Shown here: positions 17,881 to 26,693 of the stretch, in pieces
How positions within the stretch are numbered: the stretch's first letter is position 1
Layout: each line of letters starts with the position of its first letter
DNA from: CANMUM01 sp965263365
GTDB taxonomy: Bacteria; Pseudomonadota; Alphaproteobacteria; Rhodobacterales; Rhodobacteraceae
DNA length: 64,000 bases
Direction of reading: 5' to 3'
Assembly: GCA_965263365.1 (NCBI GenBank)
Contig: OZ253672.1
Span: 930,001 to 994,000, forward strand
Position numbers and translations under genes: made by a program
Notes under the pieces: generated by a model
Told to the model about the DNA's origin: nothing
Seen by the model: only the letters and a program-made list of their open reading frames with translations
Databases searched by the model: none

Positions 17881-18686
17881 CGGTTATAACCCTCACAGAA
17901 GCCCTCGCGAAAACACAAGGCGCACTTGCTGGACTGGTCTGTCTTGGTTGGGAGGAGGTGCGTGCATATATTGAAGCCGCGGAAGCCGTTAAACACCCTG
18001 TGATTTTGATGGTTGGTCCAGGTGCACGCGCCAATATGCCGCTTGAAATTTGGGGGAAGATGTTGCGCTTTGCTGCCGAAGCGTCATCTGCAGATTTGGT
18101 GCTGCACCTTGATCATGGTCGCCAAATTGATGATGTGAAGCGCGCGATTGATGTCGGGTTTTCATCAGTTATGTTTGATGGGTCTGCCTTACCACTTTCT
18201 GAAAATATCGCCAAAACAAAAGAAATGGTTGAGCTGGCAAAAGGCTTGTCCACCGAGGGCGAAATTGGATATGTCGGCTATCAAAACGGCGAAAATTCAA
18301 TGGGTACTGATGTCAAAGAGGCCGAGATATTTGCGCGTGAAACAGGTGTGGATATGATGGCGGTTAGTGTCGGAAACACACATTTGCAAACCAAAGCGGG
18401 CGCGCAGATTGATTGGGCGCGTCTTGAGAAGCTCGCAAGCATTGGAGCACCTTTGGTTATTCATGGAGGTTCTGGCGTTCATCCAGACGACCGCGCGCGA
18501 ATGACCAGAGAGTTTAATACCAGAAAGTTCAATATTGGCACTGAAGTGCGGCAAGAATTTGGGCGGGCGATCCGCAATCATTTGGATCAAAACCCTGATG
18601 ATTTTGATCATCTCAATATCTTGCGATCTGTTCATGAGCCGATTGTAAAAGCAACCAAACACATCATTAAAAATTTGGGAAATTAA
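17877..18686 (+). CDS. Class II aldolase, IolJ/FbaA-like
   Basis: 269 residues, zinc-dependent class II aldolase of the fructose-bisphosphate aldolase superfamily. Expected zinc and active-site motifs are present: LHLDHGRQIDDVKRAID, STEGEIGYVG, VGNTHLQ, and VIHGGSGVHPDD. Family members in inositol clusters (IolJ) cleave 6-phospho-5-dehydro-2-deoxygluconate to DHAP and malonate semialdehyde. It directly follows the IolB-like isomerase (ATGA overlap) and kinase, which fits isomerise-phosphorylate-cleave. The organism also has a DUF2090 aldolase fused to IolC at 24801, so this enzyme is either redundant or serves a second substrate. Confidence 0.85.
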   Translation: MTVITLTEALAKTQGALAGLVCLGWEEVRAYIEAAEAVKHPVILMVGPGARANMPLEIWGKMLRFAAEASSADLVLHLDHGRQIDDVKRAIDVGFSSVMFDGSALPLSENIAKTKEMVELAKGLSTEGEIGYVGYQNGENSMGTDVKEAEIFARETGVDMMAVSVGNTHLQTKAGAQIDWARLEKLASIGAPLVIHGGSGVHPDDRARMTREFNTRKFNIGTEVRQEFGRAIRNHLDQNPDDFDHLNILRSVHEPIVKATKHIIKNLGN

Positions 18687-18687
18687 A

Positions 18688-19440
18688 GTGCCAAAATTCG
18701 CGACATACCCAAGCTTAGAAGGAAAAACAGCAATCATCACAGGTGGCGCAAGCGGTATTGGCCGGGAAATGGTCGAAGCCTTTGCCGCGCAAGGCACAAA
18801 GGTTGGTTTTATAGACTTTGATCAAAAAGGGGGAGAGGCGCTTTCTGTAACCCACAAAAATATCACATTTGCCTATGCGGATATTCGAAATATTGATGCG
18901 CTGAAGTCGGCTTTGGCAGAGCTCACAGCAAAGCTCGGTGGGGCCGATATTTTGGTCAATAATGCGGCTCATGATGATCGGCATGACTGGCAAGGCGTCA
19001 CGCCAGAATATTGGGATGAGCGACAAGCTACGAATATCCGCCATATGTTTTTTGCGATCCAATCGGTAGCGCCTGATATGATCACTAAGGGGGGTGGTTC
19101 GATCATCAATATGGGATCAAATTCTTGGTGGGAAGCTTGCGGGGGCATGCCTGCATATACGACTGCGAAATCGGCAGTTCATGGCCTTACACGCGGCATG
19201 GCGCGCGATTTGGGGGTGCACCGCATTCGGGTGAATACGGTCGTGCCAGGTTGGATTATGACTGAGCGTCAAAAAGAACTATGGGCAACGCCTGACGCGC
19301 TCGAAGCCCATCGCAAAAATCAGTGTTTGCCCGATTTGATCGACCCTGTTTACGTGGTGCGCATGGTCTTATTTTTGGCAAGCGATGATAGCAAAATGTG
19401 CACTGCTTCCAATTACAACGTTGAAGCTGGGTCTATGTGA
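18688..19440 (+). CDS. SDR-family oxidoreductase
   Basis: 250 residues, classical short-chain dehydrogenase. Cofactor motif TGGASGIG at ~18-25, acidic residue after beta-2 (IDFD) favouring NAD, NNAAH, the catalytic serine in MGSNSWWEACGG, and YTTAK. GTG start at 18688, one base after the aldolase stop, so it belongs to the same operon. It may oxidise the incoming sugar or alcohol to the lactone or aldehyde that feeds the isomerase. The large aromatic pair after the catalytic Ser is unusual for generic SDRs. Substrate unknown. Confidence 0.85.
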   Translation: MPKFATYPSLEGKTAIITGGASGIGREMVEAFAAQGTKVGFIDFDQKGGEALSVTHKNITFAYADIRNIDALKSALAELTAKLGGADILVNNAAHDDRHDWQGVTPEYWDERQATNIRHMFFAIQSVAPDMITKGGGSIINMGSNSWWEACGGMPAYTTAKSAVHGLTRGMARDLGVHRIRVNTVVPGWIMTERQKELWATPDALEAHRKNQCLPDLIDPVYVVRMVLFLASDDSKMCTASNYNVEAGSM

Positions 19441-19610
19441 GCTTCGGTTGAGAGCGTCCAACTCAATTTGCAATCACTTTACGGATATTTTGACGATTTT
19501 GTTTTAGATTATTTCATGTGAATATGCCTTCGCAAGTTTTTGAAATTAAATCGTTTATGGCGGCGATTGATGAATAATTTGGATTGAGTGAAAATCACTG
19601 ATGACATCTT

Positions 19611-19647
19611 CTATCAAAAATTGGTAGAATTCTATCAAATTCTATCA
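19611..19647. promoter_or_regulatory. Cluster of CTATCA motifs upstream of the LacI-type gene, probable operators
   Basis: CTATCA occurs at 19611, 19632 and 19642. The middle copy is part of a near-palindrome at 19621-19638 (TTGGTAGAATTCTATCAA, one mismatched pair), the size and symmetry of a LacI-family operator. The same motif recurs between the regulator and the ABC transporter genes (20720-20756). Confidence 0.6.
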
Positions 19648-19683
19648 TAAGCTCGTTTCTCATAACTGGTAATGTGAGAAAAA

Positions 19684-20712
19684 ATGGCAAAGCGCACGAC
19701 GATCGCGGATGTATCAAGAGAATCAGGTGTATCAGTTGCAACGGTTGATCGAGTCTTAAACGGGCGGGCAAAAGTTCGTGAAGAAACAGCGCGAAAGGTG
19801 TATGATGCTGCTGTTAAGCTTGGCTATCACGCAGCTGGTCTCATTGCACAGCGTATTGATGAAGTTAAGCCAGAATACCGAATAGCCTTTGTTCTTCATA
19901 AAGAGAGGCAAGATTTTTCGATCAATTTGCGAGATGCGCTTGAGCGCGCTGCACAAGATTTTCCTCATGCGCGTTTCTCAATTTCAACCTTTTATGCCGA
20001 AAACTCAATGCCTACCGAATTTGCAAAGGCTTTTCGAATGGCAGGTAAGAGAGCGCAAGCGGTTGCCGGGCTCTCAGTGGATCATCATGAGGTTACTGGG
20101 GTCATACGCTTGCTGCGCAATGAAGGAATTGCAACTTTTTCACTCCTGAATGATTTTGCGCAAGGTGTCCGCGAAAGCTATATTGGAACCAATAATGTTA
20201 AACTCGGGCGCGGAACAGCGTGGCTTCTTTCCAAGGTTGCAAAACAGGGCAAAGTCGCATTATTTGTTGGTGGTTATCGCTGGCATGGACACGAACTGCG
20301 CGAGACGGGATTTAGGTCTTATTTTCGCGAAAGCGAAGCAAATTTCGAATTGCTTGATACTTTAGTGAATTTGGAAACTCGACAGCTCGCTTATGAAGCC
20401 ACATTGGAATTGCTCAATCGTCATCATGATTTGACGGCACTTTATTGTGCAGGAGGCGGAATGGAGGGGGTCATAAAAGCCATTCGCGAAGAGCGGAGCC
20501 CAGGCGAGATCACAGTTGCAGTTAACGAAGACACGCCGACAACAAGAAGCGCTTTGCAAGACGGTTATTTGACATTCGCCAATGTGACTCCAATTGACGC
20601 CATTGCGCGCGCCACAGTGCAAGATATGGTTCGTTCAATTGAGCAGGGACTAACCGAATTACCGCGCCAACAATTTTTTACACAAAGCTATCTATTTCCA
20701 GAATTGCTATGA
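19684..20712 (+). CDS. LacI-family transcriptional regulator
   Basis: 342 residues. The N-terminal LacI helix-turn-helix (TIADVSRESGVSVATVDRVLNGRAK is spread over residues 4-28) is followed by a periplasmic-binding-protein-like ligand domain (~60-340). In the recognition helix the usual 'VSRVLN' reads VDRVLN. It lies directly before the ABC transporter and inositol operon in the same direction and is flanked on both sides by CTATCA-type inverted repeats. It most likely represses that operon, and perhaps itself, until an inositol or its breakdown product binds. It is separated from the upstream SDR by 243 bp. Confidence 0.88.
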   Translation: MAKRTTIADVSRESGVSVATVDRVLNGRAKVREETARKVYDAAVKLGYHAAGLIAQRIDEVKPEYRIAFVLHKERQDFSINLRDALERAAQDFPHARFSISTFYAENSMPTEFAKAFRMAGKRAQAVAGLSVDHHEVTGVIRLLRNEGIATFSLLNDFAQGVRESYIGTNNVKLGRGTAWLLSKVAKQGKVALFVGGYRWHGHELRETGFRSYFRESEANFELLDTLVNLETRQLAYEATLELLNRHHDLTALYCAGGGMEGVIKAIREERSPGEITVAVNEDTPTTRSALQDGYLTFANVTPIDAIARATVQDMVRSIEQGLTELPRQQFFTQSYLFPELL

Positions 20713-20719
20713 TGTAAAT

Positions 20720-20756
20720 CTATCATTTTGTGATAAAAAAATATCAAAAATGATAG
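20720..20756. promoter_or_regulatory. Long inverted repeat between lacI-type gene and ABC operon: operator and/or terminator
   Basis: Outer arms CTATCATTTT and AAAATGATAG are exact reverse complements (10 bp). An inner pair TGATA/TATCA adds five more pairs around an A6 loop, with a single bulged G. It carries the same CTATCA element found in front of the regulator gene, which favours an operator for the binding-protein promoter. It lies 8 bp after the regulator stop and could also end that transcript. Confidence 0.6.
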
Positions 20757-20874
20757 TATTCATTTATAATTTTCCTTGACTCTAGGATTGATCTCTTCCC
20801 TAATAGCTGTAGGAAAGCGCGCTGATTTGCAGGCTGCCTTTTCATATAATAACGAAATTTCAACGGAGGAATTT

Positions 20875-21819
20875 ATGAATTTTGCAAAAAAAATGATGTT
20901 AACAGGGGTTGCGACTCTCATGTCGACAAGCGTTTTGGCGGAAACGATTGGCGTTTCAGTTGCGCGCTTTGACGATAATGGCTTGACGATTATGCGCAAT
21001 GGCATGACAGATCACGCGGACTCAATTGACGGCGTAGATTTGATCATGGAAGATGCGCAAGATGATGTCGCGAGACAGCTCGACCAGATCAACAATTTTG
21101 TTGCCAATGGTGTGGATGCGATCATCGTGAATGCTGTTGATACAAATGCAACCGAAGCAATGTCTGCTGCGGCTGCGGCTGCGGGTATTCCGCTTGTATA
21201 TGTTAACCGTCAGCCTGTGAACATGGATTCGCTACCTGAAGGTCAGGCATTTGTGGCTTCAAATGAGATCGAATCTGGAACTTTGGCCGCATTCCGCATG
21301 TGCCAAGATTTGCGCGCAATGGGCAAATCTGGCGGCGCGAAAGCTTACATGCTTATGGGCCAGCTTTCGAATCAAGCGGCTGTTCAGCGTTCAAAAGATT
21401 TCCACGATGTCATCGGCATGGATATGTGTAACTTTATCACGCTAATCGATGAGCAAACTGCAAACTGGTCGCGCGACGAAGCCCAGGATTTGATGACAAA
21501 CTGGATTGCATCTGGCGAAGAATTTGATGCTGTATTTGGTAACAACGACGAGATGGCGATTGGGGCAATCCAAGCGATGAAAGCAGCCGGGATCTCTATG
21601 GATGATGTGGTTGTTGGTGGCGTTGATGCGACACCTGATGCACTTGTTGCAATGCAAGCCGGTGAGATGGATGTGACTGTTTTCCAAGACCTCGCAGGTC
21701 AAGGAGCGGGCTCAATTGACACTGCGCTTAAACTTGCTGCTGGTGAAGCGGTCGACAAGACAGTCTTCATTCCATTCAAGCTCGTCACGCCTGAAAATGT
21801 TGACGATTATTTGAACTAA
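20875..21819 (+). CDS. Sugar/inositol ABC transporter, periplasmic binding protein
   Basis: 314 residues from ATG 20875, preceded by GGAGG at 5 nt; the in-frame region before it is leader. The signal peptide is residues 1-22 (cleavage after VLA). The mature part has a ribose/galactose-binding (Peripla_BP_4) fold, with motifs such as GVSVARFDDNGL, DAIIVNAVDT, VNRQPVN, NNDEMAIGAIQAMKAAG and VVGGVDATPDAL. It delivers the ligand to the permease and ATPase that follow. Placement ahead of iolGCDE points to myo-inositol or another cyclitol. A stem-loop directly after the stop probably protects this transcript segment. Confidence 0.92.
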   Translation: MNFAKKMMLTGVATLMSTSVLAETIGVSVARFDDNGLTIMRNGMTDHADSIDGVDLIMEDAQDDVARQLDQINNFVANGVDAIIVNAVDTNATEAMSAAAAAAGIPLVYVNRQPVNMDSLPEGQAFVASNEIESGTLAAFRMCQDLRAMGKSGGAKAYMLMGQLSNQAAVQRSKDFHDVIGMDMCNFITLIDEQTANWSRDEAQDLMTNWIASGEEFDAVFGNNDEMAIGAIQAMKAAGISMDDVVVGGVDATPDALVAMQAGEMDVTVFQDLAGQGAGSIDTALKLAAGEAVDKTVFIPFKLVTPENVDDYLN

Positions 21820-21836
21820 ATTTCATTTAGTCAAAT

Positions 21837-21865
21837 GCGTGAGCCGCTATTGAGGTGGCTCTCGC
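21837..21865 (+). other. Intercistronic stem-loop after the binding-protein gene
   Basis: Two 11-nt arms, GCGTGAGCCGC and GTGGCTCTCGC, pair with nine Watson-Crick pairs, one G-U and one mismatch around a 7-nt loop. The structure sits between the binding-protein and permease genes. An A-rich run, not a T-tract, follows, so it is more likely an mRNA stabiliser or partial attenuator than a full terminator. Confidence 0.5.
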
Positions 21866-21909
21866 ACACACAAAAAAAATTATTGGGATAGCGTCTAGGG
21901 AGGCAAATC

Positions 21910-22989
21910 ATGTCTGATTCAGCACATGGTGTAGGTGGATTAACTTTTGATGATAAAAAGAGAAAATGGCCGAATGAGCTTAACATTTTCATTGCACTAA
22001 TATTGATTGTAGCAGCTTTTGAAGCGTTGGGGCAACTACTGCCCTACATGAACAACCAAAGCATGCTCTTTGACTTCAATGAAGCTCGCGATGGGACGAT
22101 TTTAAACATCGCCCGGCTTAAAATCATTATCTTACAAGTTTCGATTATCGGAATTATTGCCCTTGGGGTTACACAAGTGATCATTTCTGGCGGCATTGAT
22201 CTTTCTTCAGGGCCTCTCGTGGGGGCAACAGCCATGATCGTGATGTCATTTGCTCAAACGGCTATCGTTAATGGGGGCGAAAATCCAAAGGCTGTGTTTG
22301 GTGATTGGGCTTTTGATTTGCCAGTCATATTGCCTATTATTGTCGGGCTTTGTTTCGGCGCAATGATTGGCGCAATAAATGGAAGCCTTATCGCCTATAC
22401 AAAGATACCGCCATTTATCGCGACCTTGGGCATGTTCTTGATTTGTCGAGGGATTGCTCAAGCATGGACACGCGGCAAGCCGGTTTCTTTTCCAACTGAA
22501 TCATATGCGGCGATCGGTAAGGGCATGATGCCAGTTTTCTGGTTCGTCGGATTGGCAGTCTTATTCCATATCATCCTAAAATATACGATTTATGGAAAGC
22601 ATACATACGCAATCGGTTCCAATGAGGACGCTGCGCGTATGTCAGGGATTAATGTGCAGCGTCACAAGGTGCTTGTGTATATGATTGCTTCAATGCTGGC
22701 TGCATTTGCAGCGATTGTGTTGAGTTCAAAAAATCTGACAGCACAGTCCGGCATGGGAATTTTCTACGAGCTATACGCGATTGCCATGGCTGTTATTGGT
22801 GGGATCAGTTTGCAAGGGGGGCGCGGATCAATAATTGGAACGGTTCTTGGTGCAATGGTATTTGGTGTGCTTCAGTCTGGTTTCACATTTATCAAACTTG
22901 ATGCTTTTTATCAGCTCATCGCCATGGGCGTAATTATCATCAGCGCCGTTGTATTAGATAAAATGCGCCAAACGCGCGGTAGTCGGTAA
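21910..22989 (+). CDS. Sugar/inositol ABC transporter, permease
   Basis: 359 residues, CUT2 (RbsC-like) permease with about 9-10 hydrophobic segments. The family motif GVTQVIISGGIDLSSG and the EAA-like cytoplasmic loop around AIGSNEDAARMSGINVQRHK are visible. The C-terminal GGISLQGGRGSIIGTVLGA is typical. It forms the inner-membrane pore as a dimer. GGGAGG lies upstream of the ATG. It is followed after 11 bp by the ATPase gene. Confidence 0.93.
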   Translation: MSDSAHGVGGLTFDDKKRKWPNELNIFIALILIVAAFEALGQLLPYMNNQSMLFDFNEARDGTILNIARLKIIILQVSIIGIIALGVTQVIISGGIDLSSGPLVGATAMIVMSFAQTAIVNGGENPKAVFGDWAFDLPVILPIIVGLCFGAMIGAINGSLIAYTKIPPFIATLGMFLICRGIAQAWTRGKPVSFPTESYAAIGKGMMPVFWFVGLAVLFHIILKYTIYGKHTYAIGSNEDAARMSGINVQRHKVLVYMIASMLAAFAAIVLSSKNLTAQSGMGIFYELYAIAMAVIGGISLQGGRGSIIGTVLGAMVFGVLQSGFTFIKLDAFYQLIAMGVIIISAVVLDKMRQTRGSR

Positions 22990-23000
22990 GGGAGATCAAA

Positions 23001-23777
23001 ATGTCAGAGATAATTTTAGAAACCAAGGGTCTCACTAAGCATTATGGCGGCGTTCACGCCCTAAATGACGCAAACTTTGTTCTCGAAAAAGGCGAACATG
23101 TCGCGATTATGGGTGACAATGGCGCAGGGAAATCAACCTTTGTGAGGCAGATCACGGGGGTGGAGCAACCCACAAGTGGTCAGATCATTTTTGATGGCGA
23201 AGAAAGGAATTTTTCTGGCCCTCTTGATGCACGTCATTCTGGGATTGAAGCCGTTTTTCAAACGCTCGCATTGGCCGATGATCTTGATGTTCCTGATAAT
23301 CTGTTTCTTGGGCGTGAAAAAACCAAGTGGGATTGGCTGGGGCCGTTTCGTTTCCTTGACTATAAATCAATGCGCGAAGACACAATGAATGCGCTGGTTA
23401 AGACGGGCGTAAAAATTCCTAACATCAACAATTCGATTCAAAATATGTCGGGCGGTCAGCGCCAATGCGTCGCGATTGCGCGTACGGCAACTTTTTCGTC
23501 AAAACTCACGATCATGGACGAGCCGACGGCCGCACTTGGTGTTCAAGAAACTGCGCAAGTTGAGAATATTGTGAGGACGTTAAAAGAGGCGGGCGAGCCG
23601 CTAATTTTGATTAGTCACAATATGCGCCAAGTCATGGATTTGGTTGATCGGATTGTTGTATTTCGTCGCGGGCGCATCGTCGCTAATCTCAACAAAAATG
23701 AGACCGATGGTGAAGATGTTGTCGCATATATCACCGGCGCAAAAACACAAGCTGAATATGCTGAAGCCGAGGCTTAA
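23001..23777 (+). CDS. Sugar/inositol ABC transporter, ATP-binding protein
   Basis: 258 residues with a single nucleotide-binding domain: Walker A GDNGAGKST (~37-45), Q-loop FQTLALADDL, ABC signature written as NMSGGQRQ, Walker B LTIMDEPTAAL, and H-loop ISHNM. Most CUT2 importers have a double ATPase; a single-domain form like this (FrcA type) is common in alphaproteobacteria. It powers import with the neighbouring permease. It is followed after 20 bp by iolG. Confidence 0.93.
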   Translation: MSEIILETKGLTKHYGGVHALNDANFVLEKGEHVAIMGDNGAGKSTFVRQITGVEQPTSGQIIFDGEERNFSGPLDARHSGIEAVFQTLALADDLDVPDNLFLGREKTKWDWLGPFRFLDYKSMREDTMNALVKTGVKIPNINNSIQNMSGGQRQCVAIARTATFSSKLTIMDEPTAALGVQETAQVENIVRTLKEAGEPLILISHNMRQVMDLVDRIVVFRRGRIVANLNKNETDGEDVVAYITGAKTQAEYAEAEA

Positions 23778-23797
23778 AGGAAAAATTTGAGGTAAAA

Positions 23798-24811
23798 ATG
23801 ACCGTTAAATTTGCTCTTCTCGGTGCGGGGCGCATTGGTAAAACTCATGCACGCGCGATCGATTATAACCCTGATGCCAAACTCGTTGCCGTTTATGATC
23901 CAGTAGATGATGAGGCCGTCTCCGTGTCCGCGCAATATGGATGCGATATTCGTAGTCTAGATGCCATTGCGAACTCAGATGATATTGATGTTGTCGCGAT
24001 TTGTACGCCTACAAATACTCATGCAGATTTCATCGAAAAATATGCCCGTGCTGGTAAAGTTATATTTTGCGAAAAACCCATTGATCTTGATCTAGAGCGA
24101 GTGCGAGCTTGTTTAAAAGTTGTTGACGAAACCGATGCGCGTTTAATGCTTGGCTTCAATCGTCGTTTTGACCCGCACTTTTGTGCACTCAAGAGTGCGA
24201 TCGAAATGGGAAAAATTGGTAAGGTGGAGCAGGTGGTTATCACCTCCCGAGATCCAGCTTTGCCGCCGATGGAGTATATTTCCGTTTCAGGTGGGATTTT
24301 TCGCGATATGATGATCCACGACTTTGATATGGCGCGGTTCATGCTGGGTGAAGAAATTCAAACGGTTTATGCGACTGGCTCGGTGCTTGTTGACCCTGAA
24401 GTGAAAGAGCGCGGAGATTTTGATACCGCGATGGTTGTTTTAACGACCAAGAGTGGGAAGCAAGCTCATATCAACAATTCGCGCCGAGCAAGCTATGGTT
24501 ATGATCAGCGCATTGAAGTTCACGGTTCTGAAGGAATGGTTCGCGCAGATAATCCAAAGCCACTCATGGTCGAGAGTGCAACACAAATCGGCTATACAAG
24601 CCAACCTTTGCATGATTTTTTCATGACCCGCTACGAAGATGCTTATGCGGCGGAAATTGCGATGTTAATTGAAGCCATTATTTCAAATCAGCCTCTCAAT
24701 CCAACGGGCAAGGACGGTTTGATTGCGCTCGCACTCGCAGAGGCCGCGAATATTTCCATTAAGGAAGGGCGCGCAATCGACTTGTCTGAGGTCTTAAGAA
24801 ATGACACTTGA
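23798..24811 (+). CDS. iolG: myo-Inositol 2-dehydrogenase
   Basis: 337 residues, Gfo/Idh/MocA fold. The NAD-binding motif is LLGAGRIGKTHARAI at residues ~6-20, EKP (CEKPIDLD) lies at ~92, and the catalytic His/Asp motif HDFDMARFMLG lies in the middle. It oxidises myo-inositol to scyllo-inosose with NAD+, the entry step. Its end overlaps the start of iolC by 11 nt. Position as first enzyme gene after the transporter supports the assignment over the two other Idh paralogues at 31355 and 32479. Confidence 0.9.
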   Translation: MTVKFALLGAGRIGKTHARAIDYNPDAKLVAVYDPVDDEAVSVSAQYGCDIRSLDAIANSDDIDVVAICTPTNTHADFIEKYARAGKVIFCEKPIDLDLERVRACLKVVDETDARLMLGFNRRFDPHFCALKSAIEMGKIGKVEQVVITSRDPALPPMEYISVSGGIFRDMMIHDFDMARFMLGEEIQTVYATGSVLVDPEVKERGDFDTAMVVLTTKSGKQAHINNSRRASYGYDQRIEVHGSEGMVRADNPKPLMVESATQIGYTSQPLHDFFMTRYEDAYAAEIAMLIEAIISNQPLNPTGKDGLIALALAEAANISIKEGRAIDLSEVLRNDT

Positions 24812-26693
24812 TCTCATTACCATTGGCCGCTCATCGGTTGATCTTTACGGTGCTCAGGTTGGCGGCCGGCTTGAGGATATGGGGAGCTTTGATAAATATA
24901 TCGGCGGCTCTCCCACCAATATTGCGGCGGGGACCGCGCGCCTTGGCTTGAAATCTGCCCTGGTTACGCGCGTTGGTGATGAGCATATGGGTCGTTTTAT
25001 TCGTGAGCAATTGATGGCGGAAGGCGTTGATGTGCGCGGTGTTCGTACAGACCATGAGCGCCTGACGGCATTGGTGCTTTTGGGTATTCGTGATGAGGAT
25101 CAGTTCCCTTTGATATTCTACCGCGAGAACTGCGCGGATATGGCGCTTAGTGAAGATGATATTGATCCTGAATTGATCGGTGAAGCGCGCGCGGTTGTCG
25201 CGACGGGCACGCATTTATCAAATCCGGCTGTTGAGGCGGCGACATTAAAAGCGCTGAAAATTGCGCGTGAAAAGGGGAAGCAAACTGCGCTAGATATTGA
25301 CTACCGACCTAATCTTTGGGGATTGGCTGGACATGGTGATGGTGAAAGCCGATTTATTGAAAGTGTGGCCGTGAGCCAAAAATTGCAATCAACGCTCGAA
25401 CTATTTGATTTGATCGTTGGCACGGAAGAAGAGTTCCATATTGCGGGCGGCTCTACGGATACGATTGAGGCGCTACAAACGGTGCGCACCCTCACCAATT
25501 CGACTTTGGTTTGCAAACGCGGCGCGCTTGGTGCGGTTGCTTTTGAAGGTGAGATAACCTCGTGGGATGACGGGGTTGCAGGCGAAGGCTTTGCCATTGA
25601 AGTTTTTAATGTATTGGGCGCGGGCGATGGGTTTATGTCGGGTCTTTTAAAGGGTTGGCTTGATGGCGAGGATTGGTCACGGGGCTTAACATATGCCAAT
25701 GCTTGCGGGGCTTTGGCTGTAAGCCGCCATGGGTGCACGCCTGCCTATCCAAGCTGGGAAGAATTGCAGTTCTTTTTAGATCGCGGGATCAAGCGGCCTG
25801 ATCTTCGGAATGATTCAGAGCTTGAACAAATTCACTGGTCGACCAACCGCAAGGGAGATTGGCCTGATATGCGTGTATTTGCTTTTGACCATCGGCTACA
25901 ATTCGAGGAAATGGAAGGCGCGACGGATGAGAAGATTGGTGAGTTTAAACGGCTTTGCCTTGAGGCTGCCAAGGGCGTCGCGAATGGACAGAAGGGCTAT
26001 GGTATTCTTTGTGATCATCGCCTTGGAAAAAGCGCGCTTCACGCGGCATCAGGCTCAGGGCTTTGGATTGGGCGACCTGTGGAGTGGCCCGGCTCACGAC
26101 CTTTGACGCTCGAGCCTGACCTTGGCTTGGATTATGGCGGGCTTGGCGAATGGGCGCTTGAAAATGTTGTGAAGGTTCTTTGTTTTTACCATCCTGATGA
26201 TGATGCAAAAATGAAGGCAGAGCAGGAAGCAACAGTGAAGCGTCTTTTTGAAACGGCGCGGCGCAATCGTCTTGAGTTGCTTTTGGAGGTGATACCTTCA
26301 AAGGTTGCCGATGTTGATGATCAAACGACCGCGAAAATCATTGAGCGTTTTTATGAGATCGGCGTTTATCCCGATTGGTGGAAGCTTGAGCCGATGAAAA
26401 CAGATGCGGGCTGGAATGCAGCGGTTGAGACGATCTCTCAATATGATCCTTATTGCCGTGGGGTTGTTGTGCTGGGCTTGGATGCGCCTGAGGCGGAGCT
26501 TGCCCCGAGTTTTGAGGTGGCAGCTAAGCAGCCGCTCGTTAAGGGATTTGCGGTTGGCCGTACGATTTTTGGGGATACGGCGCGCAAGTGGATGCGCGGC
26601 GAAATCAATGATGCCACAGCAATAAAAACGATGTCAAAAAACTATCAAAAACTTTGTCAAATTTGGGACAATGCGAGAGGTAAAGTGAAATGA
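24801..26693 (+). CDS. iolC: Bifunctional 5-dehydro-2-deoxygluconokinase / DUF2090 aldolase
   Basis: 630 residues, a natural fusion. Residues ~1-335 are a PfkB kinase (TIGRSSVDLYGAQVGGRLED, GGSPTNIAAGTARLGL, and the catalytic GAGDGF). Residues ~345-630 are a DUF2090 domain (MRVFAFDHRLQFEEM, GILCDHRLGKSAL, CFYHPDDD, YPDWWKLEPM), a TIM-barrel aldolase-like module that in this family is linked to cleavage of the phosphorylated product to DHAP and malonate semialdehyde. The fusion is a common alphaproteobacterial form. It overlaps iolG by 11 nt and iolD by ATGA. Confidence 0.93.
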   Translation: MTLDLITIGRSSVDLYGAQVGGRLEDMGSFDKYIGGSPTNIAAGTARLGLKSALVTRVGDEHMGRFIREQLMAEGVDVRGVRTDHERLTALVLLGIRDEDQFPLIFYRENCADMALSEDDIDPELIGEARAVVATGTHLSNPAVEAATLKALKIAREKGKQTALDIDYRPNLWGLAGHGDGESRFIESVAVSQKLQSTLELFDLIVGTEEEFHIAGGSTDTIEALQTVRTLTNSTLVCKRGALGAVAFEGEITSWDDGVAGEGFAIEVFNVLGAGDGFMSGLLKGWLDGEDWSRGLTYANACGALAVSRHGCTPAYPSWEELQFFLDRGIKRPDLRNDSELEQIHWSTNRKGDWPDMRVFAFDHRLQFEEMEGATDEKIGEFKRLCLEAAKGVANGQKGYGILCDHRLGKSALHAASGSGLWIGRPVEWPGSRPLTLEPDLGLDYGGLGEWALENVVKVLCFYHPDDDAKMKAEQEATVKRLFETARRNRLELLLEVIPSKVADVDDQTTAKIIERFYEIGVYPDWWKLEPMKTDAGWNAAVETISQYDPYCRGVVVLGLDAPEAELAPSFEVAAKQPLVKGFAVGRTIFGDTARKWMRGEINDATAIKTMSKNYQKLCQIWDNARGKVK

